From Rahnella inusitata_A (GTDB lineage Bacteria > Pseudomonadota > Gammaproteobacteria > Enterobacterales > Enterobacteriaceae): a stretch of 64,000 bases of DNA. This document shows positions 42,932 to 52,827 of this stretch, piece after piece. The stretch covers positions 1 to 64,000 of the forward strand of contig NZ_CBCPJJ010000012.1 in assembly GCF_965118895.1 (NCBI RefSeq). Reading direction: 5' to 3'. Numbering within the stretch: the first letter of the stretch is position 1; every line of letters begins with the position of its first letter. Below the pieces are notes generated by a model. The model made no database searches, was not told where the DNA came from, and worked only from the letters and a program-made list of their open reading frames with translations. The position numbers were made by a program, and so were the translations under genes.

Positions 42932-44971
42932 TCAACTTTTCGCTGCCAGCGCCACCAGGAAGGCGTACTCCAGCGCGATATCCTCATACGCTTTAAAGCG
43001 TCCGGATTTGCCACCGTGACCAGAATCCATATCCGTGTGCATCAGCAGCTGATTGCTGTCGGTTTTCACATCGCGCAGTCTGGCCACCCATTTTGCCGGT
43101 TCCCAGTATTGCACCTGAGAGTCATGCAGGCCGGTGGTGACCAGCATGTGCGGATACGCCTGCGCACGCACCTGATCGTACGGGCTGTATTGCAACATGT
43201 AGTCGTAATAAGGCTTTTCGTTCGGATTGCCCCACTCGTCGTATTCGCCGGTAGTCAGCGGGATAGACTCATCAAGCATCGTGGTGACGACGTCGACAAA
43301 CGGAACCTGCGCAACAATGCCGTGATACAACTCTGGCGCCTGATTGATGATTGCCCCCATCAGCAAACCGCCCGCGCTACCGCCCATTGCATAGACCTGC
43401 TTCGCGTCGCCATAACCTTCGGCTACCAGTTCTTTGGTAACGTCGATGAAATCGTGGAAAGTGTTCAGTTTATTGAACAGTTTCCCGTCGTCATACCATT
43501 GCTGACCGAGCTCAGCACCGCCGCGGATGTGTGCCAGCGCGAATACAAAACCGCGATCTAACAGGCTGAGACGGCTGCCGCTGAAAGCAGGATCCATACT
43601 GCTACCGTAGGAGCCGTAGCCGTAAAGCATCAGCGGATTCTGGTGGGGTTTGAAAAGTTCATGGCGATAGACCAGCGACACCGGCACTTTCACTCCGTCG
43701 CGGGCGGTGACCCAGACGCGTTCGCTGCGGTAATTCGCCGCATCAAAATCTTTCACTTCCTGCTGCTTTAGCAAAGTACGTTCGTGCGTATCCAGATCCA
43801 GTTCAAACAAGGTGCTCGGCGTGGTCATGGAAGAATAGCCGTAGCGAAGCAGCGCGGTATCCGGTTCCGGGTTGTACGCCAGCCAGGTGGTGTAGGTGGG
43901 ATCGTCAAACGCCAGCGATTTTTCCTCGCCGGTTTGCCAGTGGATTTGGCGCAGATGCGTCAGCCCCTGTTCGCGCTCTTCAACGACCAGCCAGTCACGG
44001 AACAGACTAAAGCCTTCCAGCATCACTTCCACGCGCGCTGCGATCAGCGCATGCCAGCCAGACTCTTCGCCGTTATCACTTTTATACAGGCCGAAATTTT
44101 TGCCGTCTTTGTTCGAGCGGATATAGAACTTGCCGAGGTAATGGTCGAGCGCGTACTCGTGATCTTTACGGCGCGACAGGAAAACCTGAGGTTTTGCCTG
44201 CGGATCGTCAGCATCGAGCAGCAAAATCTCGGAGGTCGTGGTGCTGTCGAGATGGATCAGGATGTATTTTTCTGACGTGGTTTTATCCAGCCCGACATAA
44301 AAGGTGTCGTCTTTCTCTTCATACACCAGTTTGTCGGTTTTCGGGTCGGTGCCGACAACGTGGCGATAGACCTGATACGGCAGGAGGGTTTTCTTGTGTT
44401 TGCGCACATAATACAAAGTCTGGGAGTCGTTCGCCCATTCGCTGCTGCCGGAGGTATTTTTCAGCAGATCGTCAGCCCAGGTTTCGTCATCCAGATTTTT
44501 GATGCGGATGTCGTACTGGCGGCGCGACAGAAAATCTTCAGCGACAGCCATCCGTTTGTTATCACGGCTGATATCGAGCCCGCCCAGCGTATAAAACTCA
44601 CTGTCTTTGGCGCGCTCGTTACCGTCGATAAGCGTCGCCCACTGTTCGTGTTCGTCAGCGGGTTGGCGCAGATAAATGGCATATTCATTGCCCGGCTCAT
44701 AGCGGGTCTGGTAGCGGAAACCGTGCTTAATATAAGGAACAGAATGATCCTGCTGGGCAATGCGCGCCACCATCTCGCCATACAGTGTTTCGCGCAGCGC
44801 CTGATGGGGCTTCATGGCCTCATCGGTATATTCATTTTCGGCTGCGAGATAAGCCAGGACCTGAGGATCGGTGCGGTCATCGTCACGCAGCCAGTAATAG
44901 TTATCGACGCGTTCAGTGCCGTGCGCGCTCAGGATTTTAGGGCGTTTTTCAGCCTTTGGAGGTGTCATCAT
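42932..44971 (-). CDS. ptrB: Oligopeptidase B
   Basis: A 679-residue S9A serine peptidase. The N-terminal seven-bladed propeller (about 70-400, starting from DNYYWLRDDDRTDP) precedes the alpha/beta-hydrolase domain with GGSAGGLLMG (Ser), the Asp in TGLHDSQVQYWE and the His in DSGHGGKSG. It cuts short peptides after Lys or Arg in the cytoplasm. The best start is the first ATG of an ATG-ATG pair with GAGA upstream; a TTG 21 codons earlier is less likely. Convergent with the small lysine-rich ORF. Confidence 0.95.
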   Translation of the reverse strand: MMTPPKAEKRPKILSAHGTERVDNYYWLRDDDRTDPQVLAYLAAENEYTDEAMKPHQALRETLYGEMVARIAQQDHSVPYIKHGFRYQTRYEPGNEYAIYLRQPADEHEQWATLIDGNERAKDSEFYTLGGLDISRDNKRMAVAEDFLSRRQYDIRIKNLDDETWADDLLKNTSGSSEWANDSQTLYYVRKHKKTLLPYQVYRHVVGTDPKTDKLVYEEKDDTFYVGLDKTTSEKYILIHLDSTTTSEILLLDADDPQAKPQVFLSRRKDHEYALDHYLGKFYIRSNKDGKNFGLYKSDNGEESGWHALIAARVEVMLEGFSLFRDWLVVEEREQGLTHLRQIHWQTGEEKSLAFDDPTYTTWLAYNPEPDTALLRYGYSSMTTPSTLFELDLDTHERTLLKQQEVKDFDAANYRSERVWVTARDGVKVPVSLVYRHELFKPHQNPLMLYGYGSYGSSMDPAFSGSRLSLLDRGFVFALAHIRGGAELGQQWYDDGKLFNKLNTFHDFIDVTKELVAEGYGDAKQVYAMGGSAGGLLMGAIINQAPELYHGIVAQVPFVDVVTTMLDESIPLTTGEYDEWGNPNEKPYYDYMLQYSPYDQVRAQAYPHMLVTTGLHDSQVQYWEPAKWVARLRDVKTDSNQLLMHTDMDSGHGGKSGRFKAYEDIALEYAFLVALAAKS

Positions 44972-45090
44972 CGCGGGATCTCTTTGTCCTCTTAGTGGTA
45001 TGACAAGAGTGACAGGTTTAGCCGGGGAAACCAAGAGACGGAAATGAAAGGAATAATGCGTCCGCCGGAGGAAACGGACGCGGATATCAC

Positions 45091-45456
45091 TCAGACTGGC
45101 GTGCTGTAGCTGATTTCACCGAGCTGGCAATTGAGCGTAACCTGATAGGTTTTGTCGGTGTGATCGCCGCGAACTTTCAGCGGGATTGTCCACTTCGCGT
45201 TATCGCCGCTGATACTGTCCGGCGCTACCCACGCCACCGGCGTAGACGTACCGAGCGTTTTCTTGTCCGCATCCCAACGCGGAATACGGTTTTGCAGGAA
45301 ATCACGCTTCACCAGCGCCGCAATTTCGTCTTTGCTGGCGGTTGAGCAAGGCGCGACCGTTGCCGTTCTCACTTCCGGCTCCGCCGCCTGCGCCACCTGA
45401 ATCATTCCGCTCATTCCTGCGACAGCGATCACCGCGCCTGAGATCATCTTTTTCAT
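45091..45456 (-). CDS. yebF: YebF family secreted protein
   Basis: A 121-residue exported protein with signal peptide ending VAQAAE. KRDFLQNRIPRWDADKK, PVAWVAPDSISGDNAKWTIPLKVRG and two cysteines (about C37 and C109, likely a disulfide) match E. coli YebF, which is released to the medium via outer-membrane porins and has been used as a secretion carrier. Its biological role is unclear. It stands alone between ptrB and dbpA; yebE and yebG, its E. coli neighbours, are absent here. Confidence 0.93.
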   Translation of the reverse strand: MKKMISGAVIAVAGMSGMIQVAQAAEPEVRTATVAPCSTASKDEIAALVKRDFLQNRIPRWDADKKTLGTSTPVAWVAPDSISGDNAKWTIPLKVRGDHTDKTYQVTLNCQLGEISYSTPV

Positions 45457-45607
45457 TGTTCGTCTTCCCGCTTTTTGTCGATCATTACCAGTGACCTTGC
45501 AGGATTTATATCCCTACAACTGACAAGGTCATCGCTTGCGTTAGATAATATAATCCTCAACAAGGTAATAACACAACATTAACAACATGACGAACAACGC
45601 ATAATGC

Positions 45608-46990
45608 TTAGCGTAAGATGATGGCCTTACAGTTTTTGCCTTTGATCTTGCCTTCCTGCAAACGTTGCAACGCCTTTTTGGCGCTCTTCTGACGAATCGC
45701 TACGTACGCGTGGATCGGGAACATGTCAATTTTACCGACTTCGGCAGCGGTCAGGCCAGCTTCACCGGTCAGCGCGCCGAGAATGTCACCGGGGCGGATT
45801 TTGGCTTTACGGCCACCGTCGATGCACAGGGTCGCCATGACAGGATCCAGCGCTACCGGCGTAGCGGCCAACGCCTGTGCAGCCGGCTGCCAGACAAAGG
45901 TCTGACGAGTGTAATCTTCCAGTGCGTGAACACGGCCCATTTCCTGCGGCGTGACTAAACTGACGGCCAGACCGCTGGTGCCTGCGCGGCCGGTGCGGCC
46001 TACACGATGGATATGCACTTCAGGATCGAACGACAGTTCGTAATTGATCACCAGACCGAGATCTTTGATGTCCAGACCGCGCGCCGCCACGTCGGTGGCC
46101 ACCAACACGCGGCAACTGCCGTTGGAGAAACGCACCAGCACACGGTCACGGTCACGCTGTTCAAGATCGCCGTTCAGCGCCAGCGCGCTGATACCTTTGG
46201 CGGACAGTGCATCGCAGACGTCCTGACAATCGCGCTTGGTGTTACAGAACACCACACATGACGTAGGCTGATGCTGATAAAGCACCGCCGCAAGCAGTGA
46301 CAAACGTTGATGTTTATCGGCTTCGATAAAGACCTGCTTGATATCCGCAACGTCTTCTTCACCTTCAATTTCGACTTTCAGCGGCTGGCGCTGGAATTTA
46401 GAACTAATACGCTCGATGCCGTCAGGATAAGTTGCGGAGAACAGCAGCGTCTGACGGGCGGGCGGTGTGTAGCTGACCACGTCTTCAATGTCTTCGCTAA
46501 AGCCCATGTCCAGCATGCGGTCGGCTTCATCCAGCACCAGCACTTTCAGCTGATCCAGCTTCAGAGTGCCTTTACGCAAATGTTCCTGAATACGCCCCGG
46601 CGTACCGACCACGATGTGCGGCTGACGCACCAGTGATTCCAGCTGCGGGCCGATTGACTGGCCGCCGCAGAGGGTCAGAATTTTGATGTTCTGGGTAAAG
46701 CGAGCCAGACGACGTAACTCTTTACTGACCTGATCAGCCAGTTCGCGGGTCGGGCACAGCACCAGCGCCTGAGCGTAGAACTGCGCCACGGTGATACTGT
46801 TCAGCAAACCGATTCCGAACGCAGCTGTTTTGCCGCTACCGGTTTTAGCTTTGGCCAGGACGTCCTGCCCCTGCAAAATGGCAGGCAGTGAAGCGGCCTG
46901 AATCGGGGTCATTTCGGTATAACCCAGTTCGGTCAGGTTAGAAAGTTGCTCAGCGGGCAGTGTCAGGGCTGAAAAGGAATGCGTGCTCAA
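45608..46990 (-). CDS. dbpA: ATP-dependent RNA helicase DbpA
   Basis: A 460-residue DEAD-box helicase. Q motif (TELGYTEMTPIQAASLP), motif I AKTGSGKT, Ia PTRELADQV, II DEAD, III SAT, and VI HRVGRTGRAG are all present. The C-terminal RNA-binding domain (about 385-460, KIRPGDILGALTGEAGL) is the one that recognises hairpin 92 of 23S rRNA in DbpA, giving substrate specificity in large-subunit assembly. Length equals the E. coli enzyme. Divergent from purT with a 260-base gap. Confidence 0.97.
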   Translation of the reverse strand: MSTHSFSALTLPAEQLSNLTELGYTEMTPIQAASLPAILQGQDVLAKAKTGSGKTAAFGIGLLNSITVAQFYAQALVLCPTRELADQVSKELRRLARFTQNIKILTLCGGQSIGPQLESLVRQPHIVVGTPGRIQEHLRKGTLKLDQLKVLVLDEADRMLDMGFSEDIEDVVSYTPPARQTLLFSATYPDGIERISSKFQRQPLKVEIEGEEDVADIKQVFIEADKHQRLSLLAAVLYQHQPTSCVVFCNTKRDCQDVCDALSAKGISALALNGDLEQRDRDRVLVRFSNGSCRVLVATDVAARGLDIKDLGLVINYELSFDPEVHIHRVGRTGRAGTSGLAVSLVTPQEMGRVHALEDYTRQTFVWQPAAQALAATPVALDPVMATLCIDGGRKAKIRPGDILGALTGEAGLTAAEVGKIDMFPIHAYVAIRQKSAKKALQRLQEGKIKGKNCKAIILR

Positions 46991-47163
46991 GGCGATAACT
47001 CTTTATGTGAGGCAAAAATCGAAGCAGCGGCAGAGGGTCTGACGCCATGGTTTGGTTAAATGATAACAGAGACGCCCGCTGACTGCCTTAAACGGCAGAA
47101 AACTGGCTGAAAAAATCCCTTACACGCCCCACTTTGCTCCGCGACGAATTCGGCGATCATACT

Positions 47164-47179
47164 GCGCAATCGTTTTCGT
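47164..47179 (+). promoter_or_regulatory. PurR-like operator upstream of purT
   Basis: gcgcaatcgttttcgt matches the PurR consensus ACGCAAACGTTTTCGT at 14 of 16 positions. It lies about 70 bases before the purT ATG, overlapping the probable promoter (TATACTGCG just downstream resembles a -10). E. coli purT is in the PurR regulon. Confidence 0.75.
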
Positions 47180-47250
47180 TGATCATTAATTCAGATATAC
47201 TGCGCGCCGAAATTCTCATTTTTATTCATCACAGATCTGGGTACGAAGCT

Positions 47251-48429
47251 ATGTTAACCATTGGTACTGCACTGCGCACCGGCGCCACACGCGTCATGTT
47301 GTTAGGCTCTGGCGAACTCGGGAAAGAAGTGGCGATTGAATGTCAGCGTCTTGGCCTGGAAGTGATCGCCGTGGATCGTTACTCCGATGCACCGGCAATG
47401 CAGGTTGCTCATCGCAGCCATGTCATTAATATGCTGGACGGCGACGCGCTCAAACAGGTTATCGAAAGCGAACGTCCCGATTTCATCGTGCCGGAAATCG
47501 AAGCTATCGCCACCAGTATGCTGGTCGAGCTGGAAAAACAGGGTCACAACGTGGTGCCTTGCGCCGAAGCCACGCGCCTGACCATGAACCGCGAGGGCAT
47601 CCGCCGCCTGGCTGCAGAAACGCTGCAACTGCCGACGTCCACCTACCAGTTTGCGGATGATGAAGCCTCTTTTCGTCAGGCTGTCGACGCAATCGGTTAC
47701 CCGTGCATTATCAAGCCGGTCATGAGTTCATCGGGTAAAGGCCAGAGCCTGATCCGAAGCGCAGAACAACTGCAAACCGCATGGGATTACGCGCAGCAAG
47801 GCGGTCGTGCCGGTGGCGGTCGCGTCATTGTGGAAGGCCTGGTGAAATTTGATTTCGAGATAACCTTGCTGACCATCTGCGCCGTGGATGGCATCCACTT
47901 TTGCGCGCCAATTGGCCATCGTCAGGAAGACGGGGATTACCGGGAATCCTGGCAGCCACAGCAGATGACCGAACTGGCCCTGCAACGTGCGAAAGAGATT
48001 GCCGAAAAAGTCGTAAAAGCCCTTGGCGGCAAAGGTCTGTTTGGCGTCGAGCTGTTTGTGTGCGGCGACGATGTGATCTTCAGCGAAGTCTCACCACGTC
48101 CGCACGATACCGGCATGGTGACGCTGATTTCTCAGGATCTCTCGGAGTTTGCTCTGCACGTTCGCGCCTTTCTTGGCCTGCCGGTGGGCAATATCCGCCA
48201 GTTCGGCCCTTCCGCCTCTGCCGTTATTCTGCCTGAGCTGACCAGCAACGACGTCACCTTCAGCGGTCTGGAAAATGCGCTGACCGGTTACAATCAAATT
48301 CGCCTGTTCGGCAAGCCGGAAATCAGTGGGAAACGCCGTCTGGGCGTTGCGCTGGCGATTGCCGATAACGTCGAAGATGCGGTGGAACAGGCCAAACAGG
48401 CCGCCGCTGCGGTGGTCGTGAAAGGCTAA
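47251..48429 (+). CDS. purT: Formate-dependent phosphoribosylglycinamide formyltransferase
   Basis: A 392-residue ATP-grasp enzyme. The N-terminal Rossmann part has VMLLGSGELGKEVAIE; the ATP-grasp part has PVMSSSGKGQSL, EGLVKFDFEITLLT and FSEVSPRPHDTGMVTL. It makes formylglycinamide ribonucleotide from GAR, formate and ATP, an alternative to PurN. The start MLTIGTALRTGATRVML is the family start; 39 upstream in-frame codons overlap the promoter and PurR-like site and are not coding. A strong terminator follows. Confidence 0.97.
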   Translation: MLTIGTALRTGATRVMLLGSGELGKEVAIECQRLGLEVIAVDRYSDAPAMQVAHRSHVINMLDGDALKQVIESERPDFIVPEIEAIATSMLVELEKQGHNVVPCAEATRLTMNREGIRRLAAETLQLPTSTYQFADDEASFRQAVDAIGYPCIIKPVMSSSGKGQSLIRSAEQLQTAWDYAQQGGRAGGGRVIVEGLVKFDFEITLLTICAVDGIHFCAPIGHRQEDGDYRESWQPQQMTELALQRAKEIAEKVVKALGGKGLFGVELFVCGDDVIFSEVSPRPHDTGMVTLISQDLSEFALHVRAFLGLPVGNIRQFGPSASAVILPELTSNDVTFSGLENALTGYNQIRLFGKPEISGKRRLGVALAIADNVEDAVEQAKQAAAAVVVKG

Positions 48430-48447
48430 TCTCTGCGGATTCCACAT

Positions 48448-48487
48448 AAAAAAACCGGACGCCTGCAAAGGCTCCGGTTTTTTTCAT
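48448..48487. terminator. Bidirectional terminator between purT and yoaH
   Basis: A stem pairing AAACCGGA and GCC with GGC and TCCGGTTT, then seven T residues. It lies between convergent purT and yoaH. Confidence 0.88.
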
Positions 48488-48526
48488 CACAATTTGCCTG
48501 AAAGAAAACACCTTCAGGACAGGGTG

Positions 48527-48706
48527 TTATTCGTCTTCGTCATCAAAAATCACGGTCACGCGATCGCCTTTGTGCGTTTCACGGATTTCTGCCGCCACGG
48601 TAGCAATGGCTTCGCCGCTGCTCATGCCATTTTCCATTAACTGGCGGATACGATCGGCGGCCTGTTCTTGTTCGTTATGTGATAGTGAAGGCATACCTGT
48701 CAGCAT
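48527..48706 (-). CDS. yoaH: YoaH family protein (UPF0181)
   Basis: A 59-residue protein starting MLTGMPSLSHNEQEQAADRI and ending VIFDDEDE, the same length as E. coli YoaH. A helical AADRIRQLMENGMSSGEAIATVAAEIR core is followed by an acidic tail. Function unknown. The longer upstream frame is rejected because the family start is here. It is divergent from pabB, as in E. coli, with 179 bases between. Confidence 0.93.
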   Translation of the reverse strand: MLTGMPSLSHNEQEQAADRIRQLMENGMSSGEAIATVAAEIRETHKGDRVTVIFDDEDE

Positions 48707-48885
48707 GGGAGATTCCTGTTGTACGTGGTGACTGTTGCAAGATAAATAACGCCCGCAGGCTGCGGGGTTGCACAGTATACGCCTTATTCCTGCAAATCGC
48801 CTGTGCTGGTTTCCGGGGGCGGAATCTATGTTAGGATCGCAGGCCTGTAACGTCATTCATCGCGCCAGAGAAACTGAAACCCGTC

Positions 48886-50262
48886 ATGCAACCCGCTCAC
48901 TCCGTTGTTTTCTATCCCTTGCCTTATCGGCCAGACGCTCTGCTGACGCAGTTCGGGCCACTTTCCGCTTTGCCGTGGGCGATGCTGCTGCACTCAGGCG
49001 CAGCGCAGCACCAGCACAACCGCTTCGATATTCTGGTCGCCGACCCGCTGGTCACGCTGACCACCCGCGGGGCGATTACGCAGATTGCGCGAGAGGGTGC
49101 CGTGTGGACAAGGGAAGAAGATCCGTTTGTGTTGCTGGAAGAACAGCTTTGCGCCTCGGGATTTCGGGCAGAAACCTCTGACGACTTTCCTTTTCAGGGC
49201 GGTGCACTCGGCCTGTTTGGCTACGATTTGGGCCGCCGCGTTGAGACGCTGCCGGACATCGCGCAGCGCGACATCACGCTTCCGGACATGGCCGTCGGTA
49301 TTTATGACTGGGCGCTGATCGCCGATCACCATTTACAGCGTCTGACTCTGGTGTCTCATGGTGATATTCAGGCGCGTATACGCTGGCTGGAACAGCATGC
49401 GCAGCCGGTGAACACGGCCCCTTTCCACCTGGATGCACCGTGGCAGGCGAATATGAGTCGCGAAGAATACGGTGTGAAATTCCGCCAGATTCAGGAATAC
49501 ATTCACAGCGGTGATTGCTATCAAATCAATCTGGCGCAACGGTTCGCCACCGCCTATCAGGGTGATGAGTGGCAGGCGTTTCTGCGGCTAAATCAGGCCA
49601 ACCGTGCGCCCTTCTCGGCCTTTCTGCGATTGCCGGAAAACGCCGTGCTCAGCCTCTCTCCCGAACGCTTTATCTGGCTGAAAAACCAGCAGATCCAGAC
49701 GCGACCTATCAAAGGCACGCTGCCGCGCTGTGAAGATCCGGCCGAAGATGCCCGCCAGGCGGAGCGTCTGGCAGCGTCAGAAAAAGATCGCGCCGAAAAC
49801 CTGATGATCGTCGATTTGCTGCGAAATGACTTTGGCCGGGTGGCGACGCCCGGCAGCGTAAGGGTGCCTGAACTGTTTGTGGTCGAGCCCTTCCCGGCCG
49901 TCCATCATCTGGTCAGCACCATCACCGCTGAATTACCCGCTGACTGCCACGCCAGCGCCCTGCTGCGTGCCTGTTTCCCCGGTGGCTCTATCACCGGTGC
50001 GCCAAAAGTGCGCGCGATGGAAATAATCGAAGAACTCGAACCCCAGCGCCGCAACGGCTACTGCGGCAGTATTGCTTACATCAGCTGCTGCGGCACGATG
50101 GACAGCAATATCACCATCCGCACTCTGCTGACCGAACAGGGTAAAATCTATTGCTGGGCGGGCGGCGGGATTGTTGCGGACAGCCAGGAACAGGCAGAAT
50201 ATCAGGAGACGTTCGATAAAATCGCCCGCATTTTGCCCCAGTTAGGAGACGCTCAGCCGTGA
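48886..50262 (+). CDS. pabB: Aminodeoxychorismate synthase component I
   Basis: A 458-residue chorismate-utilising enzyme. RPIKGTLPR, AENLMIVDLLRNDFGR, SVRVPELF and GGSITGAPKVRAMEIIEELE are the conserved chorismate-binding motifs. With the glutaminase PabA it converts chorismate plus glutamine to 4-amino-4-deoxychorismate, the precursor of p-aminobenzoate for folate. The PIKGT lysine separates PabB from TrpE. Its TGA overlaps the GTG start of nudL, as in E. coli. Confidence 0.97.
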   Translation: MQPAHSVVFYPLPYRPDALLTQFGPLSALPWAMLLHSGAAQHQHNRFDILVADPLVTLTTRGAITQIAREGAVWTREEDPFVLLEEQLCASGFRAETSDDFPFQGGALGLFGYDLGRRVETLPDIAQRDITLPDMAVGIYDWALIADHHLQRLTLVSHGDIQARIRWLEQHAQPVNTAPFHLDAPWQANMSREEYGVKFRQIQEYIHSGDCYQINLAQRFATAYQGDEWQAFLRLNQANRAPFSAFLRLPENAVLSLSPERFIWLKNQQIQTRPIKGTLPRCEDPAEDARQAERLAASEKDRAENLMIVDLLRNDFGRVATPGSVRVPELFVVEPFPAVHHLVSTITAELPADCHASALLRACFPGGSITGAPKVRAMEIIEELEPQRRNGYCGSIAYISCCGTMDSNITIRTLLTEQGKIYCWAGGGIVADSQEQAEYQETFDKIARILPQLGDAQP

Positions 50263-50861
50263 GTTTGCTGGAACAACACCCGCCGGTGCAGGCGTTTTCG
50301 CCCGCCGTGGAAGATTTCATTCTGCGCTTTCAGTTACAGCAGCCGCGCATGCCCGCGCCGCTGTTGCGCGGCACCCGCCACGCGGCGGTGTTGATCCCGA
50401 TTATTTGCCGCGAAGAGCCGACAATTTTACTCACCCGACGTTCAGACAGCCTGCGCAAGCACGCCGGTCAGGTCGCGTTTCCAGGCGGTGCGGCCGATGC
50501 CACGGATGCATCGATTATCGCCACTGCGCTGCGCGAGACGCAGGAAGAGGTCGCGATCCCTCCTGAGCAGGTACACATATTGGGCACGCTAGCCCCGCAG
50601 GACAGCAGCAGCGGTTTTCAGGTCACGCCGGTGATCGGCCTGTTACCCGTTGATGTGACGTTCCATCCGGCGGAAGATGAAGTGGCGGAGATATTCGAGA
50701 TGCCGTTACAGGAAGCTTTCGATCTGGCCCGTTACCATTCTCTGGATATTCACCGCAGAGGCACACATCACCGGGTGTATTTATCCTGGTATCAGCAGCA
50801 ATTTGTCTGGGGATTAACCGCGTCGATCATTCGTCAGCTGGCCCGGCAGGTTAAAGACTGA
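50259..50861 (+). CDS. nudL: CoA pyrophosphatase, Nudix hydrolase
   Basis: A 200-residue Nudix protein (YeaB). The CoA-Nudix extension (LLTRRSDSLRKHAGQVAFPGGA) precedes the Nudix box GGAADATDASIIATALRETQ followed by EEVAIP. It probably cleaves CoA to 3',5'-ADP and 4'-phosphopantetheine. It starts at GTG within the pabB stop codon (GTGA overlap), so it is translationally coupled. Length matches E. coli NudL. Confidence 0.94.
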   Translation: MSLLEQHPPVQAFSPAVEDFILRFQLQQPRMPAPLLRGTRHAAVLIPIICREEPTILLTRRSDSLRKHAGQVAFPGGAADATDASIIATALRETQEEVAIPPEQVHILGTLAPQDSSSGFQVTPVIGLLPVDVTFHPAEDEVAEIFEMPLQEAFDLARYHSLDIHRRGTHHRVYLSWYQQQFVWGLTASIIRQLARQVKD

Positions 50862-51028
50862 CCTCACTGGTTACACATCGATCACACTTTCGCATCAAAT
50901 AAGTTTATTTCATGCGAAAATAGAATCTATTGCCCTAAACCCCTTTTACACTATAGATCTAGCCACAAATTCGTTTGTGGCTGTCAGGGTCCCGTTCCCT
51001 GCCGTTTTCAATTACAGGAGTATTCGAC

Positions 51029-52393
51029 GTGATTAGCGTTTTCGACATGTTCAAGGTCGGGATTGGCCCTTCCAGTTCCCATACTTTGGGCCCGATGAAA
51101 GCCGGTAAACAGTTCGCTGATGACCTGCTCGAACAGGGCATGATGCCTGCCGTTACGCGTGTCGCCGTGGACGTTTTTGGCTCCCTGTCGCTGACAGGTA
51201 AAGGCCACCACACAGATATCGCCATTATTTTAGGTCTGGCCGGTAATCAGCCCGACACCGTTGACATCGACGGGATTCCGCACTTTATCCGCGACGTTGA
51301 GCAACGTCAGCGTTTGCCGCTTGGCACCACCCAGCACGAAGTCGATTTCCCGCGCGACACCGGCATGGTATTTCGCAGCGAAAACCTGCCACGCCATGAA
51401 AATGCCATGCAGATCCACGCGTTTGCCGGTGACAAACTGGTGTACAGCAAAACGTATTATTCCGTCGGCGGCGGTTTTATCGTCGATGATGAGCATTTCG
51501 GCCAGCCGGTTCTGGACGAAGTGTCCGTGCCGTTCAGCTTTAATTCGGCCAGTGAAATGCTGGCAAAGTGCAAAGAGAATGGCCTTTCTCTCTCCGGCTT
51601 AATGATGCAGAACGAGCTCGCGCAGCATAGTAAGCAAGAGATCGAGCAATATTTCGAGAAAATCTGGCACACGATGCAAGCGTGTATCGATCGCGGTTTA
51701 AACACAGAAGGCGTGCTTCCCGGCCCGCTGCGTGTTCCGCGCCGTGCATCGGCACTGCGCCGAATGCTGGTCTCCAACGATCAGCTGTCTAAAGACCCGA
51801 TGAACGTGATCGACTGGGTAAATATGTTTGCGCTGGCGGTTAACGAAGAAAATGCCGCCGGTGGCCGCGTGGTCACTGCACCGACTAACGGTGCCTGCGG
51901 GATTGTTCCGGCGGTACTGGCGTATTATGACAAGTACATCCAATCCGTCAGCCCGGATATTTATCTGCGCTATTTCCTCACCTGCGGCGCTATCGGCATT
52001 CTTTATAAGATGAACGCGTCGATTTCAGGTGCAGAAGTGGGCTGTCAGGGTGAAGTCGGCGTGGCCTGTTCCATGGCCGCCGCCGGTCTGACTGAATTAC
52101 TGGGCGGCAGCCCCGAGCAGGTTTGCGTGGCGGCTGAAATCGGCATGGAGCACAATCTGGGTTTGACCTGTGATCCGGTGGCCGGTCAGGTTCAGGTGCC
52201 ATGCATCGAGCGTAATGCTATCGCGTCGGTGAAAGCCATTAACTCGGCACGCATGGCGTTGCGCCGCACCAGTGAGCCCCGGGTCTCTCTCGATAAAGTG
52301 ATTGAAACCATGTACGAAACGGGCAAAGACATGAACGCCAAATACCGTGAAACGTCACGTGGTGGTCTGGCGATCAAGGTGCAGTGCGACTGA
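51029..52393 (+). CDS. sdaA: L-serine deaminase I, iron-sulfur enzyme
   Basis: A 454-residue L-serine dehydratase, the E. coli length. The N-terminal domain starts VISVFDMFKVGIGPSSSHT and the catalytic domain has the iron-sulfur ligand cysteines in TNGACGIVP, GLTCDPVAG and VQVPCIERNA. It converts L-serine to pyruvate and ammonia with a 4Fe-4S cluster. It starts at GTG with AGGAG eight bases upstream; upstream in-frame codons lack similarity. The order pabB-nudL-sdaA-pdeD is that of E. coli. Confidence 0.97.
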   Translation: MISVFDMFKVGIGPSSSHTLGPMKAGKQFADDLLEQGMMPAVTRVAVDVFGSLSLTGKGHHTDIAIILGLAGNQPDTVDIDGIPHFIRDVEQRQRLPLGTTQHEVDFPRDTGMVFRSENLPRHENAMQIHAFAGDKLVYSKTYYSVGGGFIVDDEHFGQPVLDEVSVPFSFNSASEMLAKCKENGLSLSGLMMQNELAQHSKQEIEQYFEKIWHTMQACIDRGLNTEGVLPGPLRVPRRASALRRMLVSNDQLSKDPMNVIDWVNMFALAVNEENAAGGRVVTAPTNGACGIVPAVLAYYDKYIQSVSPDIYLRYFLTCGAIGILYKMNASISGAEVGCQGEVGVACSMAAAGLTELLGGSPEQVCVAAEIGMEHNLGLTCDPVAGQVQVPCIERNAIASVKAINSARMALRRTSEPRVSLDKVIETMYETGKDMNAKYRETSRGGLAIKVQCD

Positions 52394-52827
52394 TATTACT
52401 GCGTTTTTCTCATGGCTGCGTCACATTGCCAGATGTTTTGGACGTGTGACGCACAAAATACCGCACCGGTACTATCAAGTAGCCATTAAATCTTCGCTAA
52501 GAACAACCCGTTGTATTATCAATACATATTGGACATGACACTTGCTTTATACCCCGCGCGTACGGCATGCTGATTTCCGCGTGTTTTGCCGCTCAGGCTG
52601 CTTCAATAAGTTCTACCGCTCGAATGTTCAGGAATGGCAGGCGCAAAATGAGTGACAACGTCACAGACAGGGATTTTATTTCATTTTGACACTTAATAAA
52701 GTGAAAGAGCCTCCTTCGATTTACAGCTACTATCAATAATAACAAAACGGCTGTTACGCTCAGGTAAACCCTTTATAAATGACTATTTGTGAGCCTGCAC
52801 ATTACACGGGATACAAGGATTAGAACG
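52394..52827. other. Gene-free stretch between sdaA and pdeD
   Basis: 434 bases with no ORF supported by a ribosome site. It should contain the pdeD promoter; I see no clear terminator after sdaA and no recognisable operator. Confidence 0.6.
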
